Shown here piece after piece: positions 10,551-20,553 of a DNA stretch of 64,000 nt. The stretch covers positions 744,001-808,000 of the forward strand of contig NC_016459.1 in assembly GCF_000226115.1 (NCBI RefSeq), read 5' to 3'. The DNA comes from Thermothielavioides terrestris NRRL 8126 (lineage: Eukaryota; Ascomycota; Sordariomycetes; Sordariales; Chaetomiaceae). The notes beneath the pieces are model-generated. The model searched no databases. It was given only the letters and a program-made list of their open reading frames with translations, and had not been told where the DNA came from. Position 1 is the first letter of the stretch. Each line of letters opens with the position of its first letter. A program made the translations under genes and the position numbers.

Positions 10551-13500
10551 ATGTCGTCGTCCGCAGAAGAAAAGTCTGGCAGAACTGCCACGCCGGCCAA
10601 GTTCCGACAGCTCCACGTCAAACTACCCACTGAAACCCCTCCCGCCCAGCTCCCGCCTCACTGGCCGCGGCCGTCCGACTCGACCACACCCAGCAATGCC
10701 TGGCTCGCCGCCCATCCGCGGGGCTTCCTGCTGCTGCACAACATGCACGAGTCTCAGCCGATGGGCAAGTGCATGCTCCTCGAGAGCCTCGACACGGGCG
10801 AGCTGGTGGTCAACAAGCGCCTGTACCGCTACTCCCGGCGGTACCCGCGAGCGTCGGGCGAGGCCGCCTGGCAGACCGAGTACGCGACGCGGGCGCCGGG
10901 CGAGGTGCGCTTCGCGCGGCTGGACGACCCGCTCGTGGAGGCGCGCCTGCCCGACGAGCCGTACTTCCCGGAGCTGCTCGCGTACGGCTTCCCCGCGTGG
11001 CCGCGCACCTTCGCCGCAAATGCCCACGGCTCCCAGGCCGACCTGTTCTCGCTGTACTTCCGCCGCTGCAACGGCGGCTCCCTGAGCAACCTGATGGAGA
11101 TGTACGCGGACGCGGCCGTCGGCGCGCCCGTGCCCGAGCCCTTCGTCTGGCACGTCATCGAGCAGCTGACGCGCGCCGTGGTCTTCCTGCACACGGGGCT
11201 GACGCGCGCGGAGCTGGATGCGGGCGCGCGGCGCGCGAAGGATGGGTGGGTGCCGATTGTGCATCGGACGATCAAGGCGGATAATGTCTTGCTGCATTTT
11301 GACAGCCTGGATGGCGGGGATGGGGGTGGGGATCCGCTGGACAGGTGCTTCCCACGGGTCGTTCTGGAGGGATTTGACCAGGCCAACTTCACGAATGACG
11401 CCGAGGAGTGGTGGTGCCCGCGGGCGCTGGCCAGTTATGCGAGTCAAAAGCCGCAGCGGCCCGAGTGCTGGGAGGATGTGCACCTCGTCGGGGAGCTGTT
11501 TCGTCGCCTGGTCACGGTGCATGACTGCGCGAGGATGCAGGATGCACGGCGGCAAGTGGTGTCTGTTCAGCCAGACGAAGAACCCTTTAGCCTCCGGTTC
11601 GATGTCGAGGGGGATGGCCGGCTGGACAGGCACCTGTCACGGAATCTTCAACTGGGGGGCGGCAAAGCACTAGCATACTCGGATGAGCTCATCAAGTTGC
11701 TGATGAAGTGGGAAATACCCGCCCTGCAGCAGAACCTTGAGAGCTTCTTCGCGGATGAGGATATTCGGAAGAGCATTCCCGACACCAAGTTCCTGCTCGA
11801 TGAAGTCTTGCCGCTGGCGGTGAAGAAAGTCAAGGAGTATCGCGCATTGGGGTTTGACAAGCTGGCATCCGACGCGGACAATGGGGGTTGGAGCGCGGAC
11901 GTCTCATGGGTCATGCCGGACCCGGCATTTGAAAGGATCCCATATTCGAACAACAGGGGAAGCGTGGAACACTCGCTTAGCGCACTGAGGGTCGAGTTGG
12001 CAAGGCTGTTCGGTCCTTTCATCCCCGTTTGGTACACCTACGACGGCGTGGACGCATCGCAGCTGCCCCCAGAAGCAGCAACGCTTTATGCCGTTCGAGC
12101 CGCGGAGGGTCCGGCAGATGTCAGTGTGGTTCATGACGCGGCAACGGATGGAGGGAAAGCTCATGAAGTCACGGATGTTTCTGACTCTGACTTCAAACCC
12201 CCGGAGGCAGAGGAGGAGGAAGAGGAAGACGAGGATGGAGAAAGGGAGGAGGACGAGTGCATGGCGGATGGCATGGAAGAAGAGCGCAGGGAAGAGGAGG
12301 GTGGGGAAGAGGAGCAAAACAATCGAGGGCAACCGCCTGAGAAGCTTGACGCTGCTCACATCGCCAATATCAGGAAACGCCAGTTCTGCCAGAACGCCAA
12401 GCAGACGCTCATTCGCGTCTGGCCCAGCGGCGACGCCAGCCTTACAAGCAGCTCCAAGCCGGTCGTTAAGCCAAGATTTGACATCTCTGAGGCGAAGCTC
12501 CAGAAGGATGTGGAGGATCTGTACAACTCCACGATGGCAGGTGCTCGGGAGGACATGGAACTGTGCATCCTGGAAATGGACGAGGGAAAATGTGGCTGCA
12601 GCAACTGCATCCGCGAGCTGAACACTCGGATCGTCGACGAAATCGACAAGTGCAATCAAGCCCTCCGATGTGCCCACGACGATATCATCGACGGCATCAA
12701 GATAATGCGGAAATACCGCGACAAAGCACTCGCCCTCCCGGAATTCAAGCCACTGGCGGACGAGGATCTCCTCAAGGAGCCACCAAACCCATTCCGTGTT
12801 CGCTCGCGAGTCGAGTACTGGCTCCACAACCCATTCGACTCTAAATACGAGGAAGATTGGACACCGGATCGGTGCTATCCCTGGCGCAAGTGGGATTATA
12901 GGGAGGAAGGAAGTCCGGAGCCTTCCAAGGCCGCAGACGTCGGAGCAGTAGCGTCTAACCAAGCGACGCAAAGCACTACTGGGCCTCCGGGAGCAGCACC
13001 GGCGCCAGCGCCAGCGGCACCGCCCCCGGCAGCAGCCCCGGCACCGCAGCCTCAACTTCGCCGCTCGGCGCGAATCGCCGCAGCGCGCGCCAACCAACCC
13101 GCTCCACCACCCGCTCCACCCAAGCGTCGCCGCGGCCGGCCGCCGAAGCAGCCGGCGGCGCAGGCCCCAGAACCAGGGACAGAGCAGGCGCCAGCAGACG
13201 GCGGCCAGCCCAAGGCGCCGCTCGTCCTGGCCCAGACGGCTATCCGCACCGTCGTCGACATACCCCCCCACAGCCCGCAACCGCAGCCCCAACCGCAGCA
13301 AAACACCATCACAGCCGTCCGAACCGTCGCGCAGACATCCCCGCGCGCCACGCAACCTCTCGCAGAACAAGGCGGCGGTGCGCAGGGAAAAACACCCTCA
13401 GGAGCAGCAACAGCAGCAACGCGGTACCACAACGACGACACGCTGGAGCGCGCCTACGCGCGCGTGCGGGCCCGGCACCGCGCGCAGCAGCGGGCGGCGA

Positions 13501-13907
13501 CGCTGCGGCGGATCAAGGAGCTGGTGAATAAGCGGCTGCCGGCGAGTAGGAGGATGAAGCTGTCCGATGATGAGGCGAGTGATGAGGAGGAGGATGATAA
13601 TAAGGGGGAGGAGGAGGGCGGTCAGGGGCTGGGAGGGGTTGAGGAGGGTGATGAGGAGAGTGATGAGGAGGATGAGGGAGGAGATGGGAAAACGGATGAG
13701 GAAGGTGATGAGGAGGATGAAGAAAAGGAGGGGGGCGATGAGGGGAAGGATGAGAAAGAGAATGAAGAGGAAGAGGGTGAAGAGGAGGGGAATGAAGAAG
13801 AAGATGGAGATGAAAGGGAGGAAGAAGATGAGGATGAAGAGGAGGGTGAAGAGGAGGAGGGGGGGGATGAGGGGGGGGATGACAGGGAGGATGAGGCAAG
13901 AGAATGA
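10551..13907 (+). CDS. Pseudokinase-like protein with AT-hook and acidic tail
   Basis: A 1118-residue single frame. Residues of about 60-330 resemble a diverged protein kinase. There is a VVNK lysine (Lys89, beta-3-like) and a helix-rich lobe. The catalytic-loop equivalent is HRTIKADN (238-245), in which the catalytic Asp of HRD is Thr, and the DFG position reads EGFDQ, so catalysis is unlikely. An acidic patch lies near 552-590, a Cys-containing helical region near 660-720 (CGCSNC), a Pro/Ala-rich linker, an AT-hook KRRRGRPPK near 858-866 and a Glu/Asp/Gly tail from about 1003. A minor-groove DNA-binding or chromatin role is inferred from the AT-hook and acidic segments only. The frame stops at 13905-13907, but acidic coding continues in the next frame to 13995 (see findings). 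Confidence 0.8.
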   Translation: MSSSAEEKSGRTATPAKFRQLHVKLPTETPPAQLPPHWPRPSDSTTPSNAWLAAHPRGFLLLHNMHESQPMGKCMLLESLDTGELVVNKRLYRYSRRYPRASGEAAWQTEYATRAPGEVRFARLDDPLVEARLPDEPYFPELLAYGFPAWPRTFAANAHGSQADLFSLYFRRCNGGSLSNLMEMYADAAVGAPVPEPFVWHVIEQLTRAVVFLHTGLTRAELDAGARRAKDGWVPIVHRTIKADNVLLHFDSLDGGDGGGDPLDRCFPRVVLEGFDQANFTNDAEEWWCPRALASYASQKPQRPECWEDVHLVGELFRRLVTVHDCARMQDARRQVVSVQPDEEPFSLRFDVEGDGRLDRHLSRNLQLGGGKALAYSDELIKLLMKWEIPALQQNLESFFADEDIRKSIPDTKFLLDEVLPLAVKKVKEYRALGFDKLASDADNGGWSADVSWVMPDPAFERIPYSNNRGSVEHSLSALRVELARLFGPFIPVWYTYDGVDASQLPPEAATLYAVRAAEGPADVSVVHDAATDGGKAHEVTDVSDSDFKPPEAEEEEEEDEDGEREEDECMADGMEEERREEEGGEEEQNNRGQPPEKLDAAHIANIRKRQFCQNAKQTLIRVWPSGDASLTSSSKPVVKPRFDISEAKLQKDVEDLYNSTMAGAREDMELCILEMDEGKCGCSNCIRELNTRIVDEIDKCNQALRCAHDDIIDGIKIMRKYRDKALALPEFKPLADEDLLKEPPNPFRVRSRVEYWLHNPFDSKYEEDWTPDRCYPWRKWDYREEGSPEPSKAADVGAVASNQATQSTTGPPGAAPAPAPAAPPPAAAPAPQPQLRRSARIAAARANQPAPPPAPPKRRRGRPPKQPAAQAPEPGTEQAPADGGQPKAPLVLAQTAIRTVVDIPPHSPQPQPQPQQNTITAVRTVAQTSPRATQPLAEQGGGAQGKTPSGAATAATRYHNDDTLERAYARVRARHRAQQRAATLRRIKELVNKRLPASRRMKLSDDEASDEEEDDNKGEEEGGQGLGGVEEGDEESDEEDEGGDGKTDEEGDEEDEEKEGGDEGKDEKENEEEEGEEEGNEEEDGDEREEEDEDEEEGEEEEGGDEGGDDREDEARE

Positions 13908-13995
13908 AGAGGAGGGGAGTGAAGAGGAAGAAAAAGGGGACGAACACGATGAGCACGAAGCGCTGGAGCCAGAGGAGGAGGAGGACGAGACTTAA
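13908..13995 (+). pseudogene. Out-of-frame remainder of the acidic tail
   Basis: Frame +1 relative to the preceding gene continues Glu-rich coding (ends EEEEDET, stop 13993-13995). The runs of 8 and 9 G at about 13858-13878 are the natural place for a one-base slip, either real or a sequencing error. Confidence 0.5.
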
Positions 13996-14376
13996 AACTT
14001 GACAAGGTGAGGACGGGAGATCATTCAAGGGCGTTCCTAGAAATCGATGTTCTACTGTTTTGTATCCGCACCAAAACCACCGCCGATTGCATTTGCAGAG
14101 CACCCGGTGTCCTTTCCGTGTCCGAGAGACTGTGGAACACTGCGCAAGACAGTCCTGAGACGGACAATGCGGAGCTTGTCATGTCATACGTGAGTTCCTG
14201 CTGAAAACCTTGCCGTTAGCTGGGGAACTCCACCCATTTCCAGCTGTCGACTCACACTGCGACAAGGTTGTGAGTCCATCCTTTGCTATCAATACGAAGT
14301 TCAATCTTGTACTGGTAACCTGTGCACCTTGATCAAGTAGGACCCATGCTCCCCCCCCCCCTCCAACAGAAACGAC

Positions 14377-14654
14377 CTAAGACGTTGCAGGTTTCTGTTC
14401 CGCTCGCCGAAGGAGAGAAAACAGTTTTCTTAAGTCCTCCTCACCACATGAACGTTGGGATTCAATCTCACGTATCTGTTGCCGCTGCCATCCTAGAAAT
14501 AGAATTAGCCCGCTGACTGAGGTAAGAGGAGTTGAAGAGTTGAAGATAGATACCCTGGTCTCTTCTATGAGTCCCAACTCAACCAGCCGCCACATCGCTT
14601 TGGTCATCTGGTACTCCACAAGTTGCGATCGGTACGTCTCCAAACTGAGTAAGG
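14377..14654 (-). pseudogene. Stranded C-terminal coding of the Clr5 gene
   Basis: On the minus strand an open frame with helical character (for example QLVEYQMTKAMWRLVELGLI) follows directly from the 44-bp duplication. Removing one copy of that duplication (44 bases, 2 mod 3) puts it in frame with the Clr5-domain gene, and it would end at 14377. It is therefore read as the former C-terminus, now untranslated or mistranslated. Confidence 0.55.
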
Positions 14655-14736
14655 CGACGACCAGGGAGGGTTGCTTTGCACAAGCCGTCACATCCTTACG
14701 ACGACCAGGGAGGGTGGCTTTGCACAAGCCGTCACA
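14655..14736. repeat. 44-bp period tandem duplication
   Basis: Two copies beginning CGACGACCAGGGAGGG at 14655 and 14699 match over about 38 bases with one mismatch (T/G). The period of 44 is not a multiple of 3. It lies at the stop codon of the Clr5-domain gene. Confidence 0.9.
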
Positions 14737-16983
14737 AAAGTCTTCAGAAAAGAGTAATCTGGAACCAGGTGGTCGAGCTTCTCTTTGTCGTCCGTCGTGT
14801 CGTCGTCGAGAGATGGAACAAAACGTTCCAGGGCGTCGCCGGTAAAGCAACATCCATAGATTTCTCTCAGTTGTGAGTGCGAGATGCGCATGATCTCCTC
14901 GACTTCGTCCTCGCCCAGTCGCTCCTCTTTCTCTTTCGAGTCACGGAGCATTTTCAGGATGAGATGGACAAAGGCAACTCGAAGATGCAGCGTCCGAGGA
15001 TGGTGGCGACCGAGCTGAGTGCTCTCACGCCGGATGGCGGCCTCAAAGCCCGTTATCAGCTCTCGGAGCTCCACAAAACGGGGCCGGTTGTCAAACGCCA
15101 TGATGAGTGTGCGTGTGCGCGGGAGGAATCCGTGTTCCACTGGCTCGGAAAGTCGCTCTAAGAGCTTGTGAAAGAGTGACATCGCGGCTTTCGTATTTCT
15201 GGAATCCAGGTAGCTTTTGATGCGTGCCAGGTCGGATGCCAAGTCCCGCTTGAGAGCCAAATCGGACGCAGAGTCTGATGGGGACGGCGAATCCCGTCCC
15301 AGTGTGTCTGACGTTTCTCCCGCGGCTGTGGTGCGCGATGGGAGGTCGGGACCTTTGCCTTTGGGAGACCGGCGACCGGCCTGCTGTGGCTCCTTGGGTG
15401 TTGGTGTTGGGTCTCGACCTGGCCCCTCCTCGGCTTCTGTGGGAGCTCGAGCAGGTGATGGAGTGTGTTCATCGCCGAGAGCGCTGGAGGCTGTGGCGCA
15501 TGGTCCGAGATCGCCTGAAGCCTCATCAATCCGGATTATCTGATCGAACAAGTCATCCGAGCGTGAATTGCCGTCGCCTTCGGAGCCGTGCTGCCGCGCT
15601 TGATGATTGTACCGCTCTCCCACTTCTGCCACCGGGCCGGGAGTTGGGGGTATGTCCATCAATGGCCCAGCTGCACCGTCCTGCGCTAGAGGTGCTAGGG
15701 AGGTCGACTCAACATGGTCCTCGCGGAAGTTAAGGTCGGACATGGGCATCGAGAGATCAGAAATGTCAGGCAAAGACAAGCCGAAGGTGGTGGCATCAGC
15801 GGAAATGAGGTCGGAGGCAATGGTGCTGTTCTGGTCTGGGCCTGAGCCAGACACATGCGACATCACGCCGGTCTCACCTGGCGTGAGCCGGCTGGGGACG
15901 GTCCCTTGAGGCTCAGGATGGATCGGGCGATCCTGCCGCAGTTCCATCTCAACATCCATGAAGTCCCAAAACGGTTGCGAGGGCCTCGGGTCTTGTGAGT
16001 GGGAAGAGCTGGCTAAACCCTGGTGACGCCGAGTTGCCCCCTCAGGCCAGTCTGGTGATCTTAATGTCCCTGCACCTTCCTCGATGGTTGCATCTGTGGG
16101 CACCGAGACCTGAGCAGGGGGTTCCGAATTTTGAAAAACGACTGGCTGAGAGGTCGTTGGTTGAGGCGTCCCCGGAGGGGAAACGGTTTGGTACCTGACG
16201 GACGGTGGTGTTGCTGTGATGATTTATCAGTCAGCACCCAACTGCCCTGAGCGATTGAGAATATTGATCGAGTTGCAGCTTACGTCCGTGAGATGGTGGG
16301 GAGTACGGAACGTCATTTGGGATCCCGTTCGCCTTCTGAAACCTGTCGATTTTGTGTTTAGGAACCAGCCGGTCCCTCACCCAGAATGCGAGCTCATTCT
16401 TGCCAGGCTCTTTTAGACGCCGCCTGTGCTGCACTCGAACTATTGCCTCCATCTCATGCTTCTTTACCTTCGTGTCCAAGCCCCACTGGCTGATGCGATG
16501 TCGATATTGCCTCAGGCTGTGCATTGTATGAGAAGGATGACCCATTATGGCGGAACGTAGGTAAAGGTACGCGAAAGAAGTTGAAGAGACGATTGGGACA
16601 CACCTGGCTTTGAAACCAAAAGTCCGCTCCATAAACTCCATCAATTGTTTCACTGTTCCACCGGCCCTGAGATGCTGTTTGATATGTTCCTTGAAGGGTT
16701 CCCACGCCTCTGCTGGAAGGTTGGGATCGCGGGGCTTTCGGTTGGCCGTCGGCATGCTGGCGGCCGCCGGAACCGTCGTTGGTTCATTGGAACCTGAAGC
16801 TCGGAGGCTATACCGCCCAGTGTCATCAACGCCCGCGACGTGGGTTGAATAAACCGATGTTTTGCTCCGATCGGAGCCAGTCGGTTGAGGAGGCATCGAG
16901 GACATTGAAATGGCGCTCGGAGGAACTTGGGAGAAATGGAGGGAATCCGTCACAGGGAACTCTTGAGCAAAAGGACGATCCAT
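14688..16983 (-). CDS. Clr5-domain protein (3' end altered)
   Basis: My model has three exons: 16983-16604, 16516-16284 and 16213-14688, about 712 residues. Intron 1 (16603-16517) is needed because splicing joins FGFKA to SLRQYRHRISQWGLD, restoring a continuous Clr5 domain (about residues 90-145). This helical domain sits at the N-terminus of many filamentous-fungal proteins, and its function is poorly known. Intron 2 (16283-16214, 70 nt) has GTAAGC, a TGCTGAC branch and CACAG. The middle is a long Ser/Pro/Asp-rich disordered stretch. A helical region follows (SYLDSRNTKAAMSLFHKLLERL). The last residues (VVVRM) come from the 44-bp duplication. The start ATG at 16983 is the first in-frame one, and a later Met at MSSMPPQ is possible. 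Confidence 0.75.
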
Positions 16984-17414
16984 CGGGAAGCAGATGCGCC
17001 TGGGAAGGTCGAAAGTTGTCCACGTTGACGGCCAGGACACGGATCGAAGGTAGAACAGCAGATGGGGTTTCAAGCTTGTACTTATAATTTTCAGGAGTCG
17101 GCCACCACAAGAGAGTGAGGCAACAAGCGGACGAGAACCGCATCTCCAGCCGCAATTCGCATGACTGCGGAGAATGCACTTTTGGTAAGCTCCCAGGAAA
17201 TCCGAAGTGTCTCCATTGGCTGCAAACAAAAGTCCAATCTGTCCACAAGGCTATGCAGAAAGCGCTAGGTGGGCGCCTTGGTCGTTACACTACATGAGGT
17301 GGCGAGTGGGCGCGGCTCCCTGCCTGTTCTGGGAAGATTTGGACTTTTGCACTCGGCGAATTGCCTGCCGTCACCCCAACGTGGACGGCCTCCATGAACC
17401 CCCGGGCCGTGGGC
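16984..17414. other. Intergenic, no gene seen
   Basis: Probable promoter of the minus-strand Clr5 gene. Frames extending upstream lack an ATG. Confidence 0.5.
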
Positions 17415-17483
17415 TGGACGTTCAAGAGGTCCCGCCAAGACTATCGCCAGGGCGTTTGCACCATCCCCAGGCCCCAAGGGATA

Positions 17484-17890
17484 CCCGAGGGCTGAAGGAA
17501 AAGTGGAGATTTTCGCAGCCCTCTCTCCTTCCAGGAGAGAGAGGCATAAAATTGGCGGACGTCATCTCATTGGCGGACAATCACCGATACGCCTATTCTA
17601 CACCAAACTTTGTTAGTACAAAACAAAACTTTAAACATCTCAACAACCATTTAACCAAACTCAATAGAATTTTAAAATTATAATTTTTAATAGAATAGCT
17701 CTTTATTTTGAAATTTTAGTTTTTCTATCTTAGGGTTAGGATTATAGGAGGCTTATTTTCTTGGGGTTAGGGTTATTGGTAGGCAGAGGTAGGTGTCCGT
17801 TTTTTATTGGGGTGTCCGCCAATTTTGTGCCCCTCTCTCCCGGAAGGAGAGAGGGCTGCGAAAATCTCCACTTTTCCTTCAGCCCTCGGG
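17484..17890. mobile_element. Tc1/mariner-type MITE (407 bp, TA duplication)
   Basis: Terminal inverted repeats of about 75 bp begin CCCGAGGGCTGAAGGAAAAG and are nearly perfect. The flanks are TA at 17482-17483 and 17891-17892. The interior is AT-rich and non-coding with TTAGGG-like words. TA duplication plus TIRs points to Tc1/mariner mobilisation. No transposase is present, so it is non-autonomous. Confidence 0.85.
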
Positions 17891-17894
17891 TAGT

Positions 17895-18407
17895 TGACCC
17901 TCTTAAAAAAACATCCTAGATTTCTTAGAAAAACGACCCAGCCAGAGGTGGCCCGTGCGCTCCCACCAAAACCTCGTAGCGAACATCACCGGGCACACGC
18001 CCCGGATAGCATGTCACGAAAGGAATCGCGACAAATCGACGATGCGAAGAAGCTGGAAAATACAGATTTGACTAAAAGCGTCGAATTGGCTAAAAAGCTA
18101 AAATCACTTCGTAAGTCACGTGATTTTGTCTTATTGATAAGCGGCCTCTTATCGATAAGAAGCTTCGGTAGTTAACGCTGAATAGAGGTAGCTAGCTTCA
18201 TCCGTCTTTGCAGATGCTCTCTCCTTTAGGAGATAACGTCTCAATTGACCGTTTAGATCGCTTATCAATTCCTATCGCGATTCCTATGGTGACATGTCAT
18301 CCAGGGCATAAGGCGATGTTCGCTGCGAGGTTTTGGTGGGAGCGCACGGGCCACCTCTGGCTGGGTCGTTTTTCTAAGAAATCTGGGATGTTTTTTTAAG
18401 AGGGTCG
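17895..18407. mobile_element. Mutator-like MITE (513 bp, 9-bp duplication)
   Basis: Terminal inverted repeats of about 92 bp start GACCCTCTTAAAAAAACATC and differ at only about two positions, with weaker similarity further in. They are flanked by a perfect 9-bp direct repeat TCGGGTAGT (17886-17894 and 18408-18416). Long TIRs and a 9-bp duplication are typical of Mutator-like elements. The duplicated target includes the last bases of the mariner-type MITE, so this one came later. Confidence 0.85.
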
Positions 18408-18483
18408 TCGGGTAGTGCGCCGAGGGTGCGGGGGTCGGCGCCAGCCCCCCTGGTTAAGGGCTCGGATCATGGTTAGGATGCTC

Positions 18484-18531
<48 letters not shown>
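18484..18531. repeat. Poly-A tract of about 48 bases
   Basis: Uninterrupted A run inside MITE copy C, at the place where the intact relatives carry a T-rich tract. Its length in the assembly may be inexact. Confidence 0.85.
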
Positions 18532-18536
<5 letters not shown>

Positions 18537-18658
18537 GGGGTTTCGTGAAGTTGTTGTTGCGAGTCTTGCGATTTTTTTTTGCTGTTGATGCTCTTAGCGC
18601 CGGCAGCCTCCGAAGTTCAGGTAGTGTCGCCTTGGCCGGGACCTCTTTCACGAAAACC

Positions 18659-19619
18659 CCTTGTGGCCGCGACCCCCGTCACCGGCGTCGCCGCACGTTA
18701 CTATGTACTACCGCATCAGACAACACTCCAGACGCCATCGTGCCCGGCGTCCGACGCTCTTGGTGCCCGATGACTACCTGCAGACCTTGTCTCGGGCGAG
18801 CACTGAGACGTGGTTTTCGTTCTGCGCTACGCTCCCCCGAGTCCTTTCCTTAGGTACCTAACCTCGCCTGATCTTCGCCCTGCCGCTGCGCTGGAAATTA
18901 GCGCGCGACTGGCATGTGCTGTGTCCCTTGCATAAGCTGTAATAAAAATTTGCCAATTTTTGCTTCATTGGCCTGAATCCTTTTGTGAATATTCGGTGAA
19001 CGTGCCCGGTTGTTGGAAAACCAACAGGCACCATTCCACGGTTATCTCACTAACAGAGCTTATTGCAGTTGGAGTTTAAGCACTCGAGAGCAGCGCAGAA
19101 GAAGTCGAGAGCTACCTATGTTTCCTCTTCATTCCTCCTCGGCAGTGGCGGATGTCGCCCGGTTCCTGTACCCGTGGCATCGCCCTCCCGCCCTGCTCTT
19201 CTTGGCTCCCGGCGATTCGTTGCGGGAGGGCGGCGCGACGGGCAGGGAATGGAGTTTCACTGAGCAGGACACTTTAATGTCCACCATTGTTGGTCAAAGG
19301 TACCTGGTAACTCACGCAGCAGGTGTGGCGCGGCTCTTTTCGATTGTTTGTGCCCTCTACCAATCATGCTCTCTGTCACAGAGGCAGTTTGCGTTAGCGT
19401 TCCATTGGATTGCCAGCATTCCAGTTGGGGAGCCAGGGGGGCGTGAAGCTGCCGGAAAGCTTCGAGTCCCGGACCAGGGCTAAGCTTTGCATCTGTGGTG
19501 TTAGCCCAGGCGTCATCGCCCAGCGATTGAACGCCCTCTTTTGTCAATCTCGCGTATCCTCACACCGCTAGATGTCACATGTCAAGAAGTCCAATAACGA
19601 TGGGTTATCTCTGGGCAGA

Positions 19620-19674
<55 letters not shown>

Positions 19675-20553
19675 AACAAAAAAAAAGGAACAAAAAAAAA
19701 AAAGGAACAAAAAAAAAAAAAGGGGGGGGGGGGGGTATGTATACGGTCTGGGGCTATCGTGCAATTAATTCTACCGGGTTTACATCCCGCTAGGTGCAGT
19801 GGAATTCACAATCAATGCTTTCTGGCCGGCCTCTGAGTGGTAGGGCACCTAAAGTACTGGGCAGCCTGTCCCCTGGAGATTTTAGTGGGCTTCAAGGAGC
19901 TCGAAAGTTGTCTCCCAGTCAATCAGGTGGGATAAGGTGACCGCGGGATGGGACCATCAGCTCAAAAATCGGATCCTGCAGCGGTTCCAAGTTGAGGTTG
20001 GGCAGGTGATCTTACCCGGTGTAACCCAGCGGCTGCAACTCGGCCCCCAAGCGCATCTACACTAAACACCTGATGGAGTTAATGGTAACCAACTGTTGGT
20101 CGCCCTTCGTTGCACCGAATCCCCCGTCAGCCCGCCATCGGCGTCGGTTTGTTGGCCAATCTCATGCGTGAGGAAGACGGAATCGGTCCTGCAAAGAACC
20201 TCCGGCCGGAACTAGACGCCGGTAAAGGGGGTAAGATGAGTTCAGGCGGGGGCCTACGAAGGATGCGGCTCGCTGACATTTGTCCGAGTTGAGCCCAGCC
20301 GGATGAAGAGGCCAGAACCCAACGAAGTAGGTACATCTCAGGGGGTCAGGCAAACATTTCCCTGAAGACCTCTCACCGGCGCGCATTCTCTGAGGGGAAT
20401 AGATACTCATGCCGCTGACCTAGTGAGCTAGAAGTATCTCAACGACCAGGCGATAGAACCTGGTGTCCGACCTGTGCAGGAAGCGAAAACTGCCCAATGT
20501 TGGCGCGCACCGGTTGCCGTCTTACGCCGAGACTGAGATTGCAGCTCGGTTTC
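18659..20553. other. Gene-poor intergenic DNA
   Basis: About 1.9 kb with no coding frame I can support. It contains the A/G homopolymer block at 19623-19735 and a small hairpin TTGTTGGAAAACCAACA at about 19009-19025. Confidence 0.55.
19623..19735. repeat. Poly-A / GGAAC / poly-G low-complexity block
   Basis: A run of about 50 A is followed by A-runs separated by GGAAC and ends in a run of about 13 G. The lysine-only frames across it are artefacts. Confidence 0.85.

Larger units (their letters stand above)
17415..18658. mobile_element. Mutator-like MITE copy C, split by two later insertions
   Basis: The left end (TGGACGTTCAAGAGGTCCCG) and right end (CGGGACCTCTTTCACG) match the termini of the intact copies at 44240 and 57894. 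The interior keeps the diagnostic GGCGCCAGCCCCCC block (near 18440) and the TTTCGTGAAGTTGTTG block (near 18541). Between 17484 and 18407 lie two other elements. Without them the copy would be about 320 bp, somewhat deleted relative to its relatives. I cannot see a convincing target duplication for this older copy. Confidence 0.7.

Noticed and set aside
11904..13370. 488-codon minus-strand frame
   Set aside because: Shadow of the pseudokinase-like gene, which has recognisable motifs on the plus strand.
13513..14103. Pro/His/Leu-rich and Ser-rich minus frames
   Set aside because: Reverse complement of the Glu/Asp-rich tail.
17207..17683. 158-codon plus-strand frame
   Set aside because: It runs across the ends of MITE copy C and the mariner-type MITE. 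No coding signal.
19572..19836. Lysine-only frames
   Set aside because: Translation of a poly-A tract.
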